Shown: in pieces, positions 9,921-17,869 of the stretch
Numbering within the stretch: the first letter of the stretch is position 1
Layout: each line of letters starts with the position of its first letter
Source of the DNA: Promethearchaeota archaeon
GTDB lineage: Archaea > Asgardarchaeota > Lokiarchaeia > Sigyniarchaeales > SOKP01
Assembly: GCA_019058365.1 (NCBI GenBank)
Contig: JAHPZE010000001.1
Span: 409,738-473,737 of the forward strand
Direction of reading: 5' to 3'
DNA: 64,000 nt
Translations under genes and position numbers: made by a program
The notes under the pieces: model-generated
Databases searched by the model: none
What the model saw: only the letters and a program-made list of their open reading frames with translations
Told to the model about the DNA's origin: nothing

Positions 9921-10325
9921 ATGGAGGAAATCCTTCAATATTTAATGAAACACTGCTCTTTCCTATATAAGCCAAATCGATTTCGCTTTGTTGATTCTGG
10001 CTCATCAGAGAGTTTTGGAAATGCATTCTTGATTCTCGAACATGAGGATTTACGTTTGCAATTTGTCAGAGACCGCGGGCAAATATTCCTTGATTTTCAG
10101 CCAACAAAAAAACAAACCAAAAGCAATTGGTTTTCGATCGATATTATCAAGCAGATGGTAACAGGTAAGATAGAACCCTCAGCTGAAATGGATTCTGAGA
10201 AAGCAAAGTTCTTAAAAACCAATCTTGATAAAATCGAACAGCTTTTTTCTACTGCTAATATGGAAAGCACAATTAAGAAATTAAAAGAGTTAGAACGTGC
10301 ACGTGCAAAGCGATTATTTCCATGA
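9921..10325 (+). CDS. Hypothetical protein
   Basis: About 134 residues from the ATG at 9921. A TTG at 9900 would add seven residues. The N-terminal half alternates beta strands (FRFVDSGSSESFGNAFLILE, LRLQFVRDRGQIFLDF) and the C-terminal half is helical and basic (KLKELERARAKRLF). This small alpha/beta pattern is seen in some immunity-type proteins, but no family was recognised. It stands alone, with a 45-base gap to the convergent gene at 10370. Confidence 0.55.
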   Translation: MEEILQYLMKHCSFLYKPNRFRFVDSGSSESFGNAFLILEHEDLRLQFVRDRGQIFLDFQPTKKQTKSNWFSIDIIKQMVTGKIEPSAEMDSEKAKFLKTNLDKIEQLFSTANMESTIKKLKELERARAKRLFP

Positions 10326-10369
10326 TTTTATCTGTTATATATAATAAATAAATCTGTCTGTTCCTTCAA

Positions 10370-12256
10370 TTAACACCATTCTTTATGGAAATCTGTTCCA
10401 AATATTCTTTTTAATGCCTTTAAGTAATCTTTATCTAACATTCTACAATAAGGCAACCAAGCATCTTTTATTCTCAATAAAACACTACGGACTTCTTCAT
10501 CTCTCTCCTTGATAACGAAAAAATGAGGAAATAAACTGAAAATATTGCATTCTAAGTATCTTTTAGCAATATCAGTATGATGATGATTCAAAATAAGATT
10601 ACAAATGTCACTAAAGAACCCAATTTCAAGACCTTCCTTGAGTTCATCGTCATAATAAACCCCAAGGAATATCCCTTTTAAATAACGAAATATTTCTTCA
10701 TAATCCAGATATTTAAAAACGAAATCAAAGAGATAATTTATTTGTCTTACTGTTTCTCCACCAAGGAAACTAGTTTTTCTCATTTGCGTCGTCCCTATTT
10801 GACGAAGTAAATGACTTCTATTTTCTATTAAATATTTTCTGATATCCTTAGGATTCTTCATAGATTTTAATCTGGTAATAGTGATTTTCGGTTCTAAATC
10901 TGGTTTAGTAATATAGACATTTACGACAGGTTTTCCTTGTCTTAAGGTATACAAATCCCAGGATTCCCACCTCTCATAGGGTTGTAACCAACCATGACTC
11001 CTCCTTAATTTAGGATCAAAGATCCTTAATCTTCTTGAAGTACTTGTTGTTTTCATAACACCCTCATCACCTATTCCTGTATAGTCATATTCTGTATAAC
11101 CGCAGACTACGCTACCAGGTTGAGTTATGTAATTTTTATCTGAAATACCTAATGCTTTCAATACAGGTCGTTCATTATCAATTTCTAAAACTATCTCTTC
11201 AAATGTGGGGGTTCTGTCAATTTGTCCTCTAATAATCGGCCAATTTTCCTCAATTTCATTAACATTATACTGAGTATCAGCAGCAAATAACCTATGAATA
11301 CTTTCTTCGTTTGGTGGTATGATCCCATGACATATAAAAATCATATATAATGAAGCAGGGATGGTATAATCACTAAAACTTCCTAAACTTATAGACAAAA
11401 AAACCGCTTTCTCCTCATGAGGATGAACTACCCAATTATACTCGGCATTAAGCGATTTAGTTCTAAGAAAATTTTTAATATTCAATCCGTCCTCGATGAT
11501 CTTTATAAATCTTCCATCGGAAGTCCCTTGTTTTTTAAATTCTAACCCATTAATTTTACATATTTGTTTTAGTGATTGAACTAATTTATTATCAAGCTCC
11601 CATTTAACAATCTTATCTTGTCTATCCTTAGATTTTATCGTATTATACATAGACCAAATATTGGGATTATCTATTGGTATTCTTTCTAATGTTGAGTCAT
11701 CGATTATTATTTTATCTTTTATCACTTTGGTTTTTGGGTCAATAAGAGTAATGAGTAAACCTATATTCGGATAATCATAACAAATATGGCGGTTCATCGA
11801 TTTGATCTCAGTTTCAGGATACTCTTTCTCGATGATTGATTGAATTTTTTGAGTAATATCCCAAGGAACTTTTTGTTTAATCCACCAATACTCAGTGAAA
11901 AATTCGCTATTTGAATATGAAGGAAAAATTTCTATAGTTAAAACAGATGATCCTAACACTTTACTGGCAGCAGTTTTTATCTTCCCAATTACTTCGTCTT
12001 TTTTCTTTATAAAAAATTCGTAAAAAAGGGGTTGACCATTAACATCATAAATCGTCAAAGGACTTTGATCATCCCATACAACTCTAAAACCTTCCCATAT
12101 CTTAAGATTTATATGCATATGTATTAATAGACCTGTGATAGCATGCTCAAATGCAACCTCCTTATCAACTAGGTGATTTTCTTCTTGTTCTGGAACTGGG
12201 ACTATATTATCGAACAAATCTATTTTCTTTTTTTTCATATTTTCTTTTAAAGTCAT
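10370..12256 (-). CDS. Large hypothetical protein with possible PepSY-like N-terminus
   Basis: 628 residues, no signal peptide and no membrane segment. Around residues 70-110 the text DVNGQPLFYEFFIKKK...VIGKIKTAASKVLG resembles the PepSY-like propeptide regions that precede papain-like peptidases. The middle (about 370-470) holds Gly/Tyr-rich text (GYTEYDYTGIGDEG) and aromatic clusters (HGWLQPYERWESW). No Cys-His-Asn catalytic set could be assigned, so the function stays open. A small gene (12282-12485) lies 25 bases upstream on the same strand and may be cotranscribed. Confidence 0.6.
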   Translation of the reverse strand: MTLKENMKKKKIDLFDNIVPVPEQEENHLVDKEVAFEHAITGLLIHMHINLKIWEGFRVVWDDQSPLTIYDVNGQPLFYEFFIKKKDEVIGKIKTAASKVLGSSVLTIEIFPSYSNSEFFTEYWWIKQKVPWDITQKIQSIIEKEYPETEIKSMNRHICYDYPNIGLLITLIDPKTKVIKDKIIIDDSTLERIPIDNPNIWSMYNTIKSKDRQDKIVKWELDNKLVQSLKQICKINGLEFKKQGTSDGRFIKIIEDGLNIKNFLRTKSLNAEYNWVVHPHEEKAVFLSISLGSFSDYTIPASLYMIFICHGIIPPNEESIHRLFAADTQYNVNEIEENWPIIRGQIDRTPTFEEIVLEIDNERPVLKALGISDKNYITQPGSVVCGYTEYDYTGIGDEGVMKTTSTSRRLRIFDPKLRRSHGWLQPYERWESWDLYTLRQGKPVVNVYITKPDLEPKITITRLKSMKNPKDIRKYLIENRSHLLRQIGTTQMRKTSFLGGETVRQINYLFDFVFKYLDYEEIFRYLKGIFLGVYYDDELKEGLEIGFFSDICNLILNHHHTDIAKRYLECNIFSLFPHFFVIKERDEEVRSVLLRIKDAWLPYCRMLDKDYLKALKRIFGTDFHKEWC

Positions 12257-12281
12257 TACAAATAATTTTTCTTACATTAAA

Positions 12282-12485
12282 CTAGTTAAACTCCTCTCGA
12301 AGAATTGTTTGATAATCAAGATCTCTTTTCTTGAACGAAATCTTTTCTCCACCGTTATAAATGTTGTTAGTAATGGCGTTTTGAAACATGGACGTAAAGG
12401 AGATAGCTATATCCTTGTGCATAGCATCAAACTCTGGATTTCTATTCTTCTTCCTCTTTATCTTATCAGCAGAATAGGGTTCCAT
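12282..12485 (-). CDS. Small hypothetical protein
   Basis: 67 residues, highly charged (DKIKRKKNRNPEFD near the N-terminus), with no recognised domain. The ATG is 12485. AT-rich sequence with TATA-like runs lies 25-50 bases upstream on the minus strand. It probably forms a two-gene unit with the 628-residue protein 25 bases downstream. A similar-size open frame exists on the opposite strand, but this strand fits the neighbouring gene better. Confidence 0.4.
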   Translation of the reverse strand: MEPYSADKIKRKKNRNPEFDAMHKDIAISFTSMFQNAITNNIYNGGEKISFKKRDLDYQTILREEFN

Positions 12486-13079
12486 TCAATTCAGCTAAAT
12501 TTATATGTATTATAAGTTCAATTGTAAAATCTTGTCTTATATTTCTATAGACCTTACCAACTTATAAAATTATCAGCACATATATTTCTTACTTTACTTT
12601 GGTATTGTATTATGATTTATTCTTTTTCTCTATTATTTAATGATATCAATTGATCTGTCGATTATTTTATAAATAAAAATTTATTTAAGAATAGAAACTC
12701 ATCCTCCACATTTCTGATCTGATCTCATAAAGGACAAAAAAGAAATCTAAATATTAATTTAGGATCTTAATCTAATTACGTCATTTTCACTCTAACATCT
12801 TTATATTTCTCACTTTAAATTTTCTTCGAAATCAAACTCTGAATTTTTTCCTAAAAAAAAAAGTAATGGATTTCTCTAGAGTAATTATCTCTTTGAAATT
12901 TTTATCCAAATTCTTAATTTTTCATTTATATAGCTAGCTTTTTAAAAATATCTTAAAAATTTAGTATTTTTTTGATAGAAACATTTAAATTTATAAAATC
13001 TAATGTAAATCCTTATAACGTAATTATCTTGATAAAAAACTGAAATTAAATAGAATTAAAAACTTAGGAGTGTATTACC
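12486..13079. other. Intergenic region with one repeat motif and a promoter
   Basis: About 590 bases with no gene recognised on either strand. It contains a copy of the recurrent GAAATCAAACTCTGAATTTT motif at 12828-12847. Near 12984-12998 there is a TATA-like ATTTAAATTTATAAAA about 90 bases before the ATG at 13080. A possible Shine-Dalgarno AGGAG sits at about 13066-13070. Confidence 0.45.
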
Positions 13080-13646
13080 ATGGGGAAAAAAGCATTATCA
13101 ATAATAGCAGTTTTAGGTTTTATTATTGGAGCATCAGGACTAGGTCTAGGAGTTTTTTCATTAATAAATATGCAAGCAAACCAAGGATCTTCAGGAACAA
13201 CTTGTGTTGTCGTCGGAATATGAGATCGGTTATATAAAAATAAGAATTATGCCCCTTATGATACAGATCAACAATATCTCATTAGAGTAGATGGGATAGA
13301 AGTAAATAATAGTGATTATTTTTTCTTAAATCGAACCGATACTCGATTTCATTTAATTAAAAGTGGTTGGTATCGAGTTAATCTGTTACTTACACTGGTT
13401 AGTATTTCTGGAACTGCAGATGTCTATTTCAGGGCTTTTAAGGAAGGATCAACTGCAGTAGCATTTGCTTATACATATAATGCTACCACTGATGGAAACT
13501 TTCTTACTATGGAAGGGCAATTCTATATTTACAGTGATGGTTCTAATTATTACGATTTCTATGTTTCATCAGGACTCATGACCAGTGATGTCGCGCCAAA
13601 TAACGCTTTTAACCAGTTAGGGATTGAATACGTTGGAGATTATTAA
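13080..13646 (+). pseudogene. Exported beta-rich protein interrupted by in-frame UGA (codon 48)
   Basis: One frame of 189 codons runs from ATG 13080 to TAA 13644, broken only by TGA at 13221-13223. Residues 1-25 form a signal anchor (MGKKALSIIAVLGFIIGASG). After the UGA the text is DRLYKNKNYAPYD..., Ser/Thr/Tyr-rich beta-strand sequence ending in NQLGIEYVGDY. This resembles a small secreted C1q/TNF-like sandwich. The segment GI-x-DR would naturally have Trp (TGG) at the UGA, so a G-to-A nonsense change is the simplest reading. Sec insertion is possible in this organism but has no redox rationale here. There is no start codon soon after the UGA. Confidence 0.6.
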
Positions 13647-13722
13647 ATTTGTTGTTCTCAATAAATTGAAAGAAATTTATATCAAATCTTTATAAAATTA
13701 AATTTTTTTTTATCAGTTATTT

Positions 13723-14083
13723 TTAATGTAAATTGTCTTTATAAGGAGATTCCTCAAGAATTTTATCAAGCTCCTCCTTTTCCCATTGTGCGAATTTCGA
13801 ATCGAGTTGTTCCATTAATTTTATTAGTTTGGCAAATAATTGCCTCCTATTATCTTCATTGGGCTTACGATGTTCTAATTCATAATCATTCGCCATTATG
13901 AACACAATAGATTTGAATATCCAATATAATAGTTTTTCAATATCTTTTGTCTGTCTTCGTTCAAATTCTTCTCCTCTCTCGCTAACTACATAATTATACC
14001 CATTCTTATCAATTTCAATATGGGGAGAACCAAACCCATCACTAGAAGCACGAAAGGTAAGTAAATGACTTGGAGCGTTTATC
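13723..14083 (-). pseudogene. Imm63-like immunity protein, 5' end truncated
   Basis: Minus-strand frame, about 115 residues with no ATG or other good start at its 5' end. It begins with INAPSHLLTF, then SDGFGSPHIEID, a YNYVVSERGEEFERR core, LLYWIF, YELEHR...EDNRRQLFAK and a C-terminal EESPY. This order and text match Imm63-type immunity proteins of polymorphic-toxin systems, as I recall the family. A GTG at 13905 could start only the last 60 residues. Homology stops at about 14083, where isochorismatase-like sequence begins on the other strand. The gene therefore appears cut at a recombination joint. Confidence 0.6.
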
Positions 14084-14368
14084 TCAACCAGGTTTGATAA
14101 TTTCTTAAGAAATATGGAAATTGAAACAGTTCTAATTTCTGGAGTTGTGACGAATTTTTGTGTTCATTCAACTACTCGAGAAGCATATGATTATGAATTT
14201 CAAACGATTATTGTGGAAAATTGTTGTGCAGCCTGGTCTGAAGATATCCATTTATCAATCCTAAAATCTTTTGGATTAATTTATGGTTGTATATTACCCT
14301 ATGAAAAAGTTATAAAAAAAATCTCAAGATCAATGAAAAAAGCAAAAAAAGAATTAGTGACTCATTAA
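14084..14368 (+). pseudogene. Isochorismatase-family hydrolase, C-terminal fragment
   Basis: The frame carries STRFDNFLRNMEIETVLISG and then GVVTNFCVHSTTREAYD, the conserved C-terminal half of cysteine hydrolases of the isochorismatase/nicotinamidase family, including the nucleophile Cys of the VTNxCV motif. About 90 N-terminal residues with the Asp and Lys of the triad are absent. An ATG at 14114 could start 84 residues, but the homology begins upstream of it and a TGA blocks the frame at 14066. It is therefore a fragment, fused head-on to the Imm63-like fragment. Confidence 0.7.
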
Positions 14369-14569
14369 ACTTATAAGTCCGGTGGCTAGCTTACTTTCAA
14401 ACTGCTCCCACAATTTCCATTTGGTAAGAGTATTTAGAACGGTAAAGAGAGCTTTAAAATTAAAAAATTAAAAATTTTTTAAAAACATTATAATTTAAAA
14501 TACTACTACTTAAAACTATAAGTTGAAATTTAAAATGCAAATTAGAAAAAATACTTAAGAGTTACTATT

Positions 14570-14746
14570 ATGAAAAAAAATAAAGGTAAAAAACGATATA
14601 AAACTGATGAATGGAATGAGATGAGCAGAGATCGCGAGGAAGACGAAATAGAAGAAGAAGACAAGGACTGGAATAAAAAAGATGATGAAGATGAGGAAAT
14701 GGGCGAAAAGGGAGATGAATTCCATGAATCAGATTATGACACATAA
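14570..14746 (+). CDS. Small highly charged protein
   Basis: 58 residues: a Lys-rich start (MKKNKGKKRYK), then a long acidic tail of Glu/Asp with a few Lys and Trp. No fold or family was recognised, and it is probably disordered. The frame is clean, and the 200-base spacers on both sides are AT-rich with TATA-like runs. A real small protein is plausible, but composition alone cannot prove it. Confidence 0.4.
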   Translation: MKKNKGKKRYKTDEWNEMSRDREEDEIEEEDKDWNKKDDEDEEMGEKGDEFHESDYDT

Positions 14747-14925
14747 TATCCTTACAATATTACTATGGTAGTAAAAAATATATCCCACACATAAAATCTC
14801 TTATTATTCTTACTGTTTGATAGCTGGTGTGTAAACATTTCTTAATTTTAACAGCAATTTTTTGTAAAACAATCTTTACCTTTTATTTAATAGTTTTTTC
14901 ATCGTTTTCAACCGATATATTTACC

Positions 14926-15118
14926 ATTTTATACATACGCATAGAGATGGATGAATAATACAAACATATATCAAAGTTAATATATAAAAGAGATGATATT
15001 TTTTAAAACAGTAAATATAAATGAATAATTATTTTAAGTTGACCTTAAAGGATCTAGTTCTTTTATTTGGTTAATGAATTCTGCAATACCTTCAGCAAAT
15101 CGTTTTCCTTCAGTTCTT
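14926..15118 (-). pseudogene. Remnant C of mvhD 3' end plus its downstream flank
   Basis: Bases 15036-15117 read on the minus strand as EGKRFAEGIAEFINQIKE then LDPLRST and stop. This is close to the end of intact MvhD (EGKRFAEVITEFTNEIKK, LGPLQVI). The flank back to about 14926 shares blocks with remnant A (TTTACCATTTTATAC..., GATGGATGAATAATACAAACATAT). The rest of the gene is missing. The 396 bases between 14747 and 15142 hold nothing else recognised. Confidence 0.75.
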
Positions 15119-15142
15119 ATTAAGATAAAAAAATTTAATATA

Positions 15143-15844
15143 TCAATTTTTTTCAATTTCAATTTCAATATCACTAAGTAGATAGTCAAGTTGTTTCGAT
15201 TTTTTATTGATATTTAACACAGTATCAAGATATACTACATCTTCGTTTCCTAAAAGCAAGTGAATTGAACCAGATCTTAATAGAAAAAACTCGAAAATAT
15301 CAGGAATTTCTTTTTTAATACGTAGACTTTTTGTAGGATATCTCACAGCCGAAATGAATATTCCCTTTTTATGGATTACTTCATTTCTTTCCAATTTCCA
15401 ATAATCAAACCTAGTTGCTATCCAAGCTATTAAGAAAATAAAAGCTAGAATGATAACCGTTGACAAATAAAATTGATAACTCATTATAATAGTCACCTCG
15501 AATGACAATATTTGTGAGATTATTGCATTTGGATGGAAGATAAGAGTAAAAATCATTATTAAGATAATAGCAGCTAAGAGCAATATAAAGAATTTAGTTG
15601 ATGAGGTGTCGAAAGCAATAATAAATAAATTAGCGAAAAAAACTGTAATCCAAATTGCTCCAAGTATCGGTTCATCCATTCCTACAAAGTATTGTATTAG
15701 AAATAATGTTAAAGACGTAAAGAAGAGTGGATAAAAGAAAATAACTTTAGAATAACTCCTCAAAAATATTTTCTCTTCTCTTTTTATATCTTTTTCAATC
15801 TGATCTTCTGTGGGTAATTTAGATCTATCACTCATATTAACCAT
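15143..15844 (-). CDS. Membrane protein with C-terminal PH-like domain
   Basis: 233 residues. Four hydrophobic segments are visible (about 30-50, 60-78, 85-105, 125-147). They are followed by a soluble part of about 80 residues with the strand pattern of bacterial/archaeal PH-like (bPH) domains: NEVIHKKGIFISAVRYPTKSLRIKK, then FEFFLLRSGSIHLLLG. Such proteins sit in the membrane with the PH-like fold in the cytosol. Their function is usually unknown. The gene stands alone between decayed mvhD fragments. Confidence 0.6.
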   Translation of the reverse strand: MVNMSDRSKLPTEDQIEKDIKREEKIFLRSYSKVIFFYPLFFTSLTLFLIQYFVGMDEPILGAIWITVFFANLFIIAFDTSSTKFFILLLAAIILIMIFTLIFHPNAIISQILSFEVTIIMSYQFYLSTVIILAFIFLIAWIATRFDYWKLERNEVIHKKGIFISAVRYPTKSLRIKKEIPDIFEFFLLRSGSIHLLLGNEDVVYLDTVLNINKKSKQLDYLLSDIEIEIEKN

Positions 15845-16006
15845 TTTTTTCTATTAATTAGATAAAATTTATTTGTTTTGATTTAAATTTGAAAGTTAAA
15901 TATGTGAAATACTCATATTGTCTTAATAAATATTATTAATTCAAATTATAAAAATTTCAAGAGTATAATGAGATCGCTATTAGAATAAGGCATTTTAGCA
16001 TTTTTT

Positions 16007-16170
16007 GAGAAAATTTCAAAGCTAATAAGAAAAAGAGGTATAATTTTTTAAATCATTAAAAAACAAACAGATTAATATGTAATATTGCGTGCAACGGACC
16101 AAGTTTTTTAATTTCATTAGTAAATTCTGTAATAACTTACGCAAATCGCTTCTCTTCAGATGCACTTTAC
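16007..16170 (-). pseudogene. Remnant D of mvhD 3' end plus its downstream flank
   Basis: Bases 16088-16166 read on the minus strand as ASEEKRFA, a one-base shift, then VITEFTNEIKKLGPLHA. The intact MvhD has ASEGKRFAEVITEFTNEIKKLGPLQVI. The last segment is almost unchanged at the DNA level (TTTTTTAATTTCATTAGTAA), so this copy is the youngest. The flank (AATAAGAAAAAGAGGTATAATTTTTTAAATCATT) parallels that of intact mvhD and of remnant A. Confidence 0.8.
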
Positions 16171-16313
16171 AGAAGATTTATTAATTTCTCATATGTGATC
16201 ATGAAAAACCACAATTTTATACCAATTGATTTTATAATATGATTTTAATTCAATTTTTATTTTTGATTAATATCAAAGGAATTTTAATGCATCATTCCCA
16301 ATTTCTAACAACT

Positions 16314-16475
16314 TTATAATGACTTAGCGGTCAAGATGGGGGCACTCTTCTTGGATCTCGTTGATGTATAATTCATACCAACTAGTTCATAAATTAAAGC
16401 AACAAGAGTTCTCGTGCCTTTTATAATAGGCTTCCCCCCAAGGATCTCTGGGTTTAATTCAATTAGATCCGACAT
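16314..16475 (-). pseudogene. DUF433-family antitoxin-like gene, frameshifted
   Basis: From ATG 16475 the frame reads MSDLIELNPEILGGKPIIKG then TRTLVALIYELVGMNYTS, the typical N-terminal half of DUF433 proteins, which are often partners of PIN-like toxins. After about 16370 the expected continuation (NEIQEECPHLDR) is found in another frame and then meets a stop. The gene is therefore broken by an indel. It lies about 110 bases before a complete VapBC pair on the other strand. The remainder of 15845-16582 holds remnant D and AT-rich sequence only. Confidence 0.65.
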
Positions 16476-16540
16476 CTTTTAAGATATAATAAAATGATTC
16501 TGAGATAAATATATTATTAATAAATAAAAATCCAATGATA

Positions 16541-16550
16541 TATTATAAAA
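16541..16550 (+). promoter_or_regulatory. TATA-like promoter of vapBC
   Basis: TATTATAAAA lies about 33-42 bases before the first ATG (16583) and about 50 before the preferred ATG (16601) of the antitoxin gene, which suits a short-leader archaeal promoter. Confidence 0.4.
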
Positions 16551-16600
16551 GGTGAATATCTTTAAATACAAAGGGTAATTATATGGGTATGGGTGATTAC

Positions 16601-16843
16601 ATGGGAAAAGTTGAAATTGATGAACGTGGTCGTTTGACTTTACCTTCCAAAATACGAGAAAAATTACTTATACAACCAGGTGATAAATTAACCATTAAGA
16701 TTAATCCAGACAATTCAATTAATATTAAGAAAAGCCCCTCTAAAAAAGAAATATTCGATGAGCTTGTAGGATGTATAACAACTCCATTAGAAGAGAAACT
16801 AACACCAGAGTTGATTAAAAGCATATGGACCAAAAACCAATAA
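16601..16843 (+). CDS. vapB: AbrB/MazE-type antitoxin of a VapBC pair
   Basis: About 80 residues from the ATG at 16601, with upstream ATGs at 16583 and 16589. The text KVEIDERGRLTLPSKIREKL then GDKLTIKI is the swapped-hairpin (SpoVT/AbrB) DNA-binding domain. I prefer the third ATG because MGKVEIDERGR is the family's usual start. The C-terminal part (LEEKLTPELIKSIW) should bind the toxin. The gene overlaps the downstream PIN gene by 19 bases. It probably represses its own promoter through the AbrB domain, as is usual for such pairs. Confidence 0.85.
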   Translation: MGKVEIDERGRLTLPSKIREKLLIQPGDKLTIKINPDNSINIKKSPSKKEIFDELVGCITTPLEEKLTPELIKSIWTKNQ

Positions 16844-17256
16844 TTTTTGTAGATTCAAACTATTGGATCTATTTATTCGATAAAACAACAGATGAGCACG
16901 AATCAGTTAAAAAACATTTTAATAATCTCTATGATGAAGCAGTTTTAGCAATAAATACAGTTGTGATGATGGAAGTAATGCATTATTTAGTCAAAAGACT
17001 TGGATCTGAAATAGCTAAAGAGAAATGGGATTTGTTTTCATCAATAAATTTTATAGTTGGAAATTTAGAATTTGAAGATTTGGATACTATTTTTTCAATA
17101 TTGTGCAAGTACTCACATACGGGAATAGGAGGGAGAGATGCCACGATCCTATCATTTCTAGAAATAAATCAAATCCAAAAGATTTGTACTCATGATAATG
17201 CATTTAAAAAAATTCCAAATCTAGAAATAATCGACCCCATTACACAAAAAAATTAA
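16825..17256 (+). CDS. vapC: VapC PIN-domain ribonuclease (toxin)
   Basis: 143 residues. It begins PIIFVDSNYWIYLF with the first catalytic Asp. The second acid is Glu in VVMMEVMHYL, followed by GGRDATILSF (Asp) and THDNAFKKI (Asp) near the C-terminus, so all four PIN acids are present. It overlaps the AbrB-type antitoxin by 19 bases, the usual coupling in VapBC operons. The predicted activity is Mg- or Mn-dependent RNA cleavage, neutralised by the antitoxin. Confidence 0.88.
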   Translation: MDQKPIIFVDSNYWIYLFDKTTDEHESVKKHFNNLYDEAVLAINTVVMMEVMHYLVKRLGSEIAKEKWDLFSSINFIVGNLEFEDLDTIFSILCKYSHTGIGGRDATILSFLEINQIQKICTHDNAFKKIPNLEIIDPITQKN

Positions 17257-17419
17257 TGATACAATCAAAATTTATAAAATTAGATTAATTTCTTTGGAAA
17301 TTAGACTCTAAATTTACAAATTCTACAACTATTTTCAGAAACTTGAAGCTAAAATATTTTAATGTTAATAAGAAAATGAAAATGAGATATGATTTTTTAA
17401 TAATTGAAAAATAAATATT

Positions 17420-17851
17420 TTAAATAACTTGCAGTGGTCCTAGTTTTTTAATTTCATTAGTAAATTCAGTGATGACTTCAGCAAATCGCTTCCCTTCAGA
17501 TGCACTTACCCATTCAAGTCTAAATCTTTTTTCAAGATTGAATATTTTTAATATTTCCTTAAAATGTTCAAATCTATCCCTAGCAAACTCATTTCCTTTT
17601 AAGTAATGACAGTCACCGATATGACATCCTGTCACAATGACTCCATCAATACCATCTTTAAAAGCCTCCAAAATAAAAGCGGGATCTACTCTACCAGAGC
17701 ACATCACTCTTACTATCCGAATAGTAGCAGGGTACTGAAAACGAGATACGCCAGCTAAATCTGCCCCAGCATAACTACACCAATTACAACAAAAACATAA
17801 TATATTTGGATGGAAATCTTTTTTATTTACTTTCTTTTTTGACTTAGACAT
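17420..17851 (-). CDS. mvhD: MvhD-type iron-sulfur electron carrier (all-Cys form)
   Basis: 143 residues. MvhD binds one [2Fe-2S] cluster and links a hydrogenase or dehydrogenase to HdrA. The cluster motifs are intact with cysteines: CCNWCSYAGADLAG, MCSGRVDP, VTGCHIGDCHYLKGN. It is the last gene of the six-gene operon and starts 18 bases after the long hdrA. A paralogue in the same operon (23811-24272) has UGA codons at the CNWC and TGC positions. The 3' end of this gene, with its flank, recurs as decayed fragments at 8629-8808, 14926-15118 and 16007-16170. Confidence 0.93.
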   Translation of the reverse strand: MSKSKKKVNKKDFHPNILCFCCNWCSYAGADLAGVSRFQYPATIRIVRVMCSGRVDPAFILEAFKDGIDGVIVTGCHIGDCHYLKGNEFARDRFEHFKEILKIFNLEKRFRLEWVSASEGKRFAEVITEFTNEIKKLGPLQVI

Positions 17852-17869
17852 AAGTTAATACCTCATAAT

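Noticed and set aside
14369..14470. A minus-strand frame with protein-like text (LWEQFESKLATG) downstream of the isochorismatase fragment
   Set aside because: No start codon and no family match. It might be a tiny remnant, but it cannot be supported.
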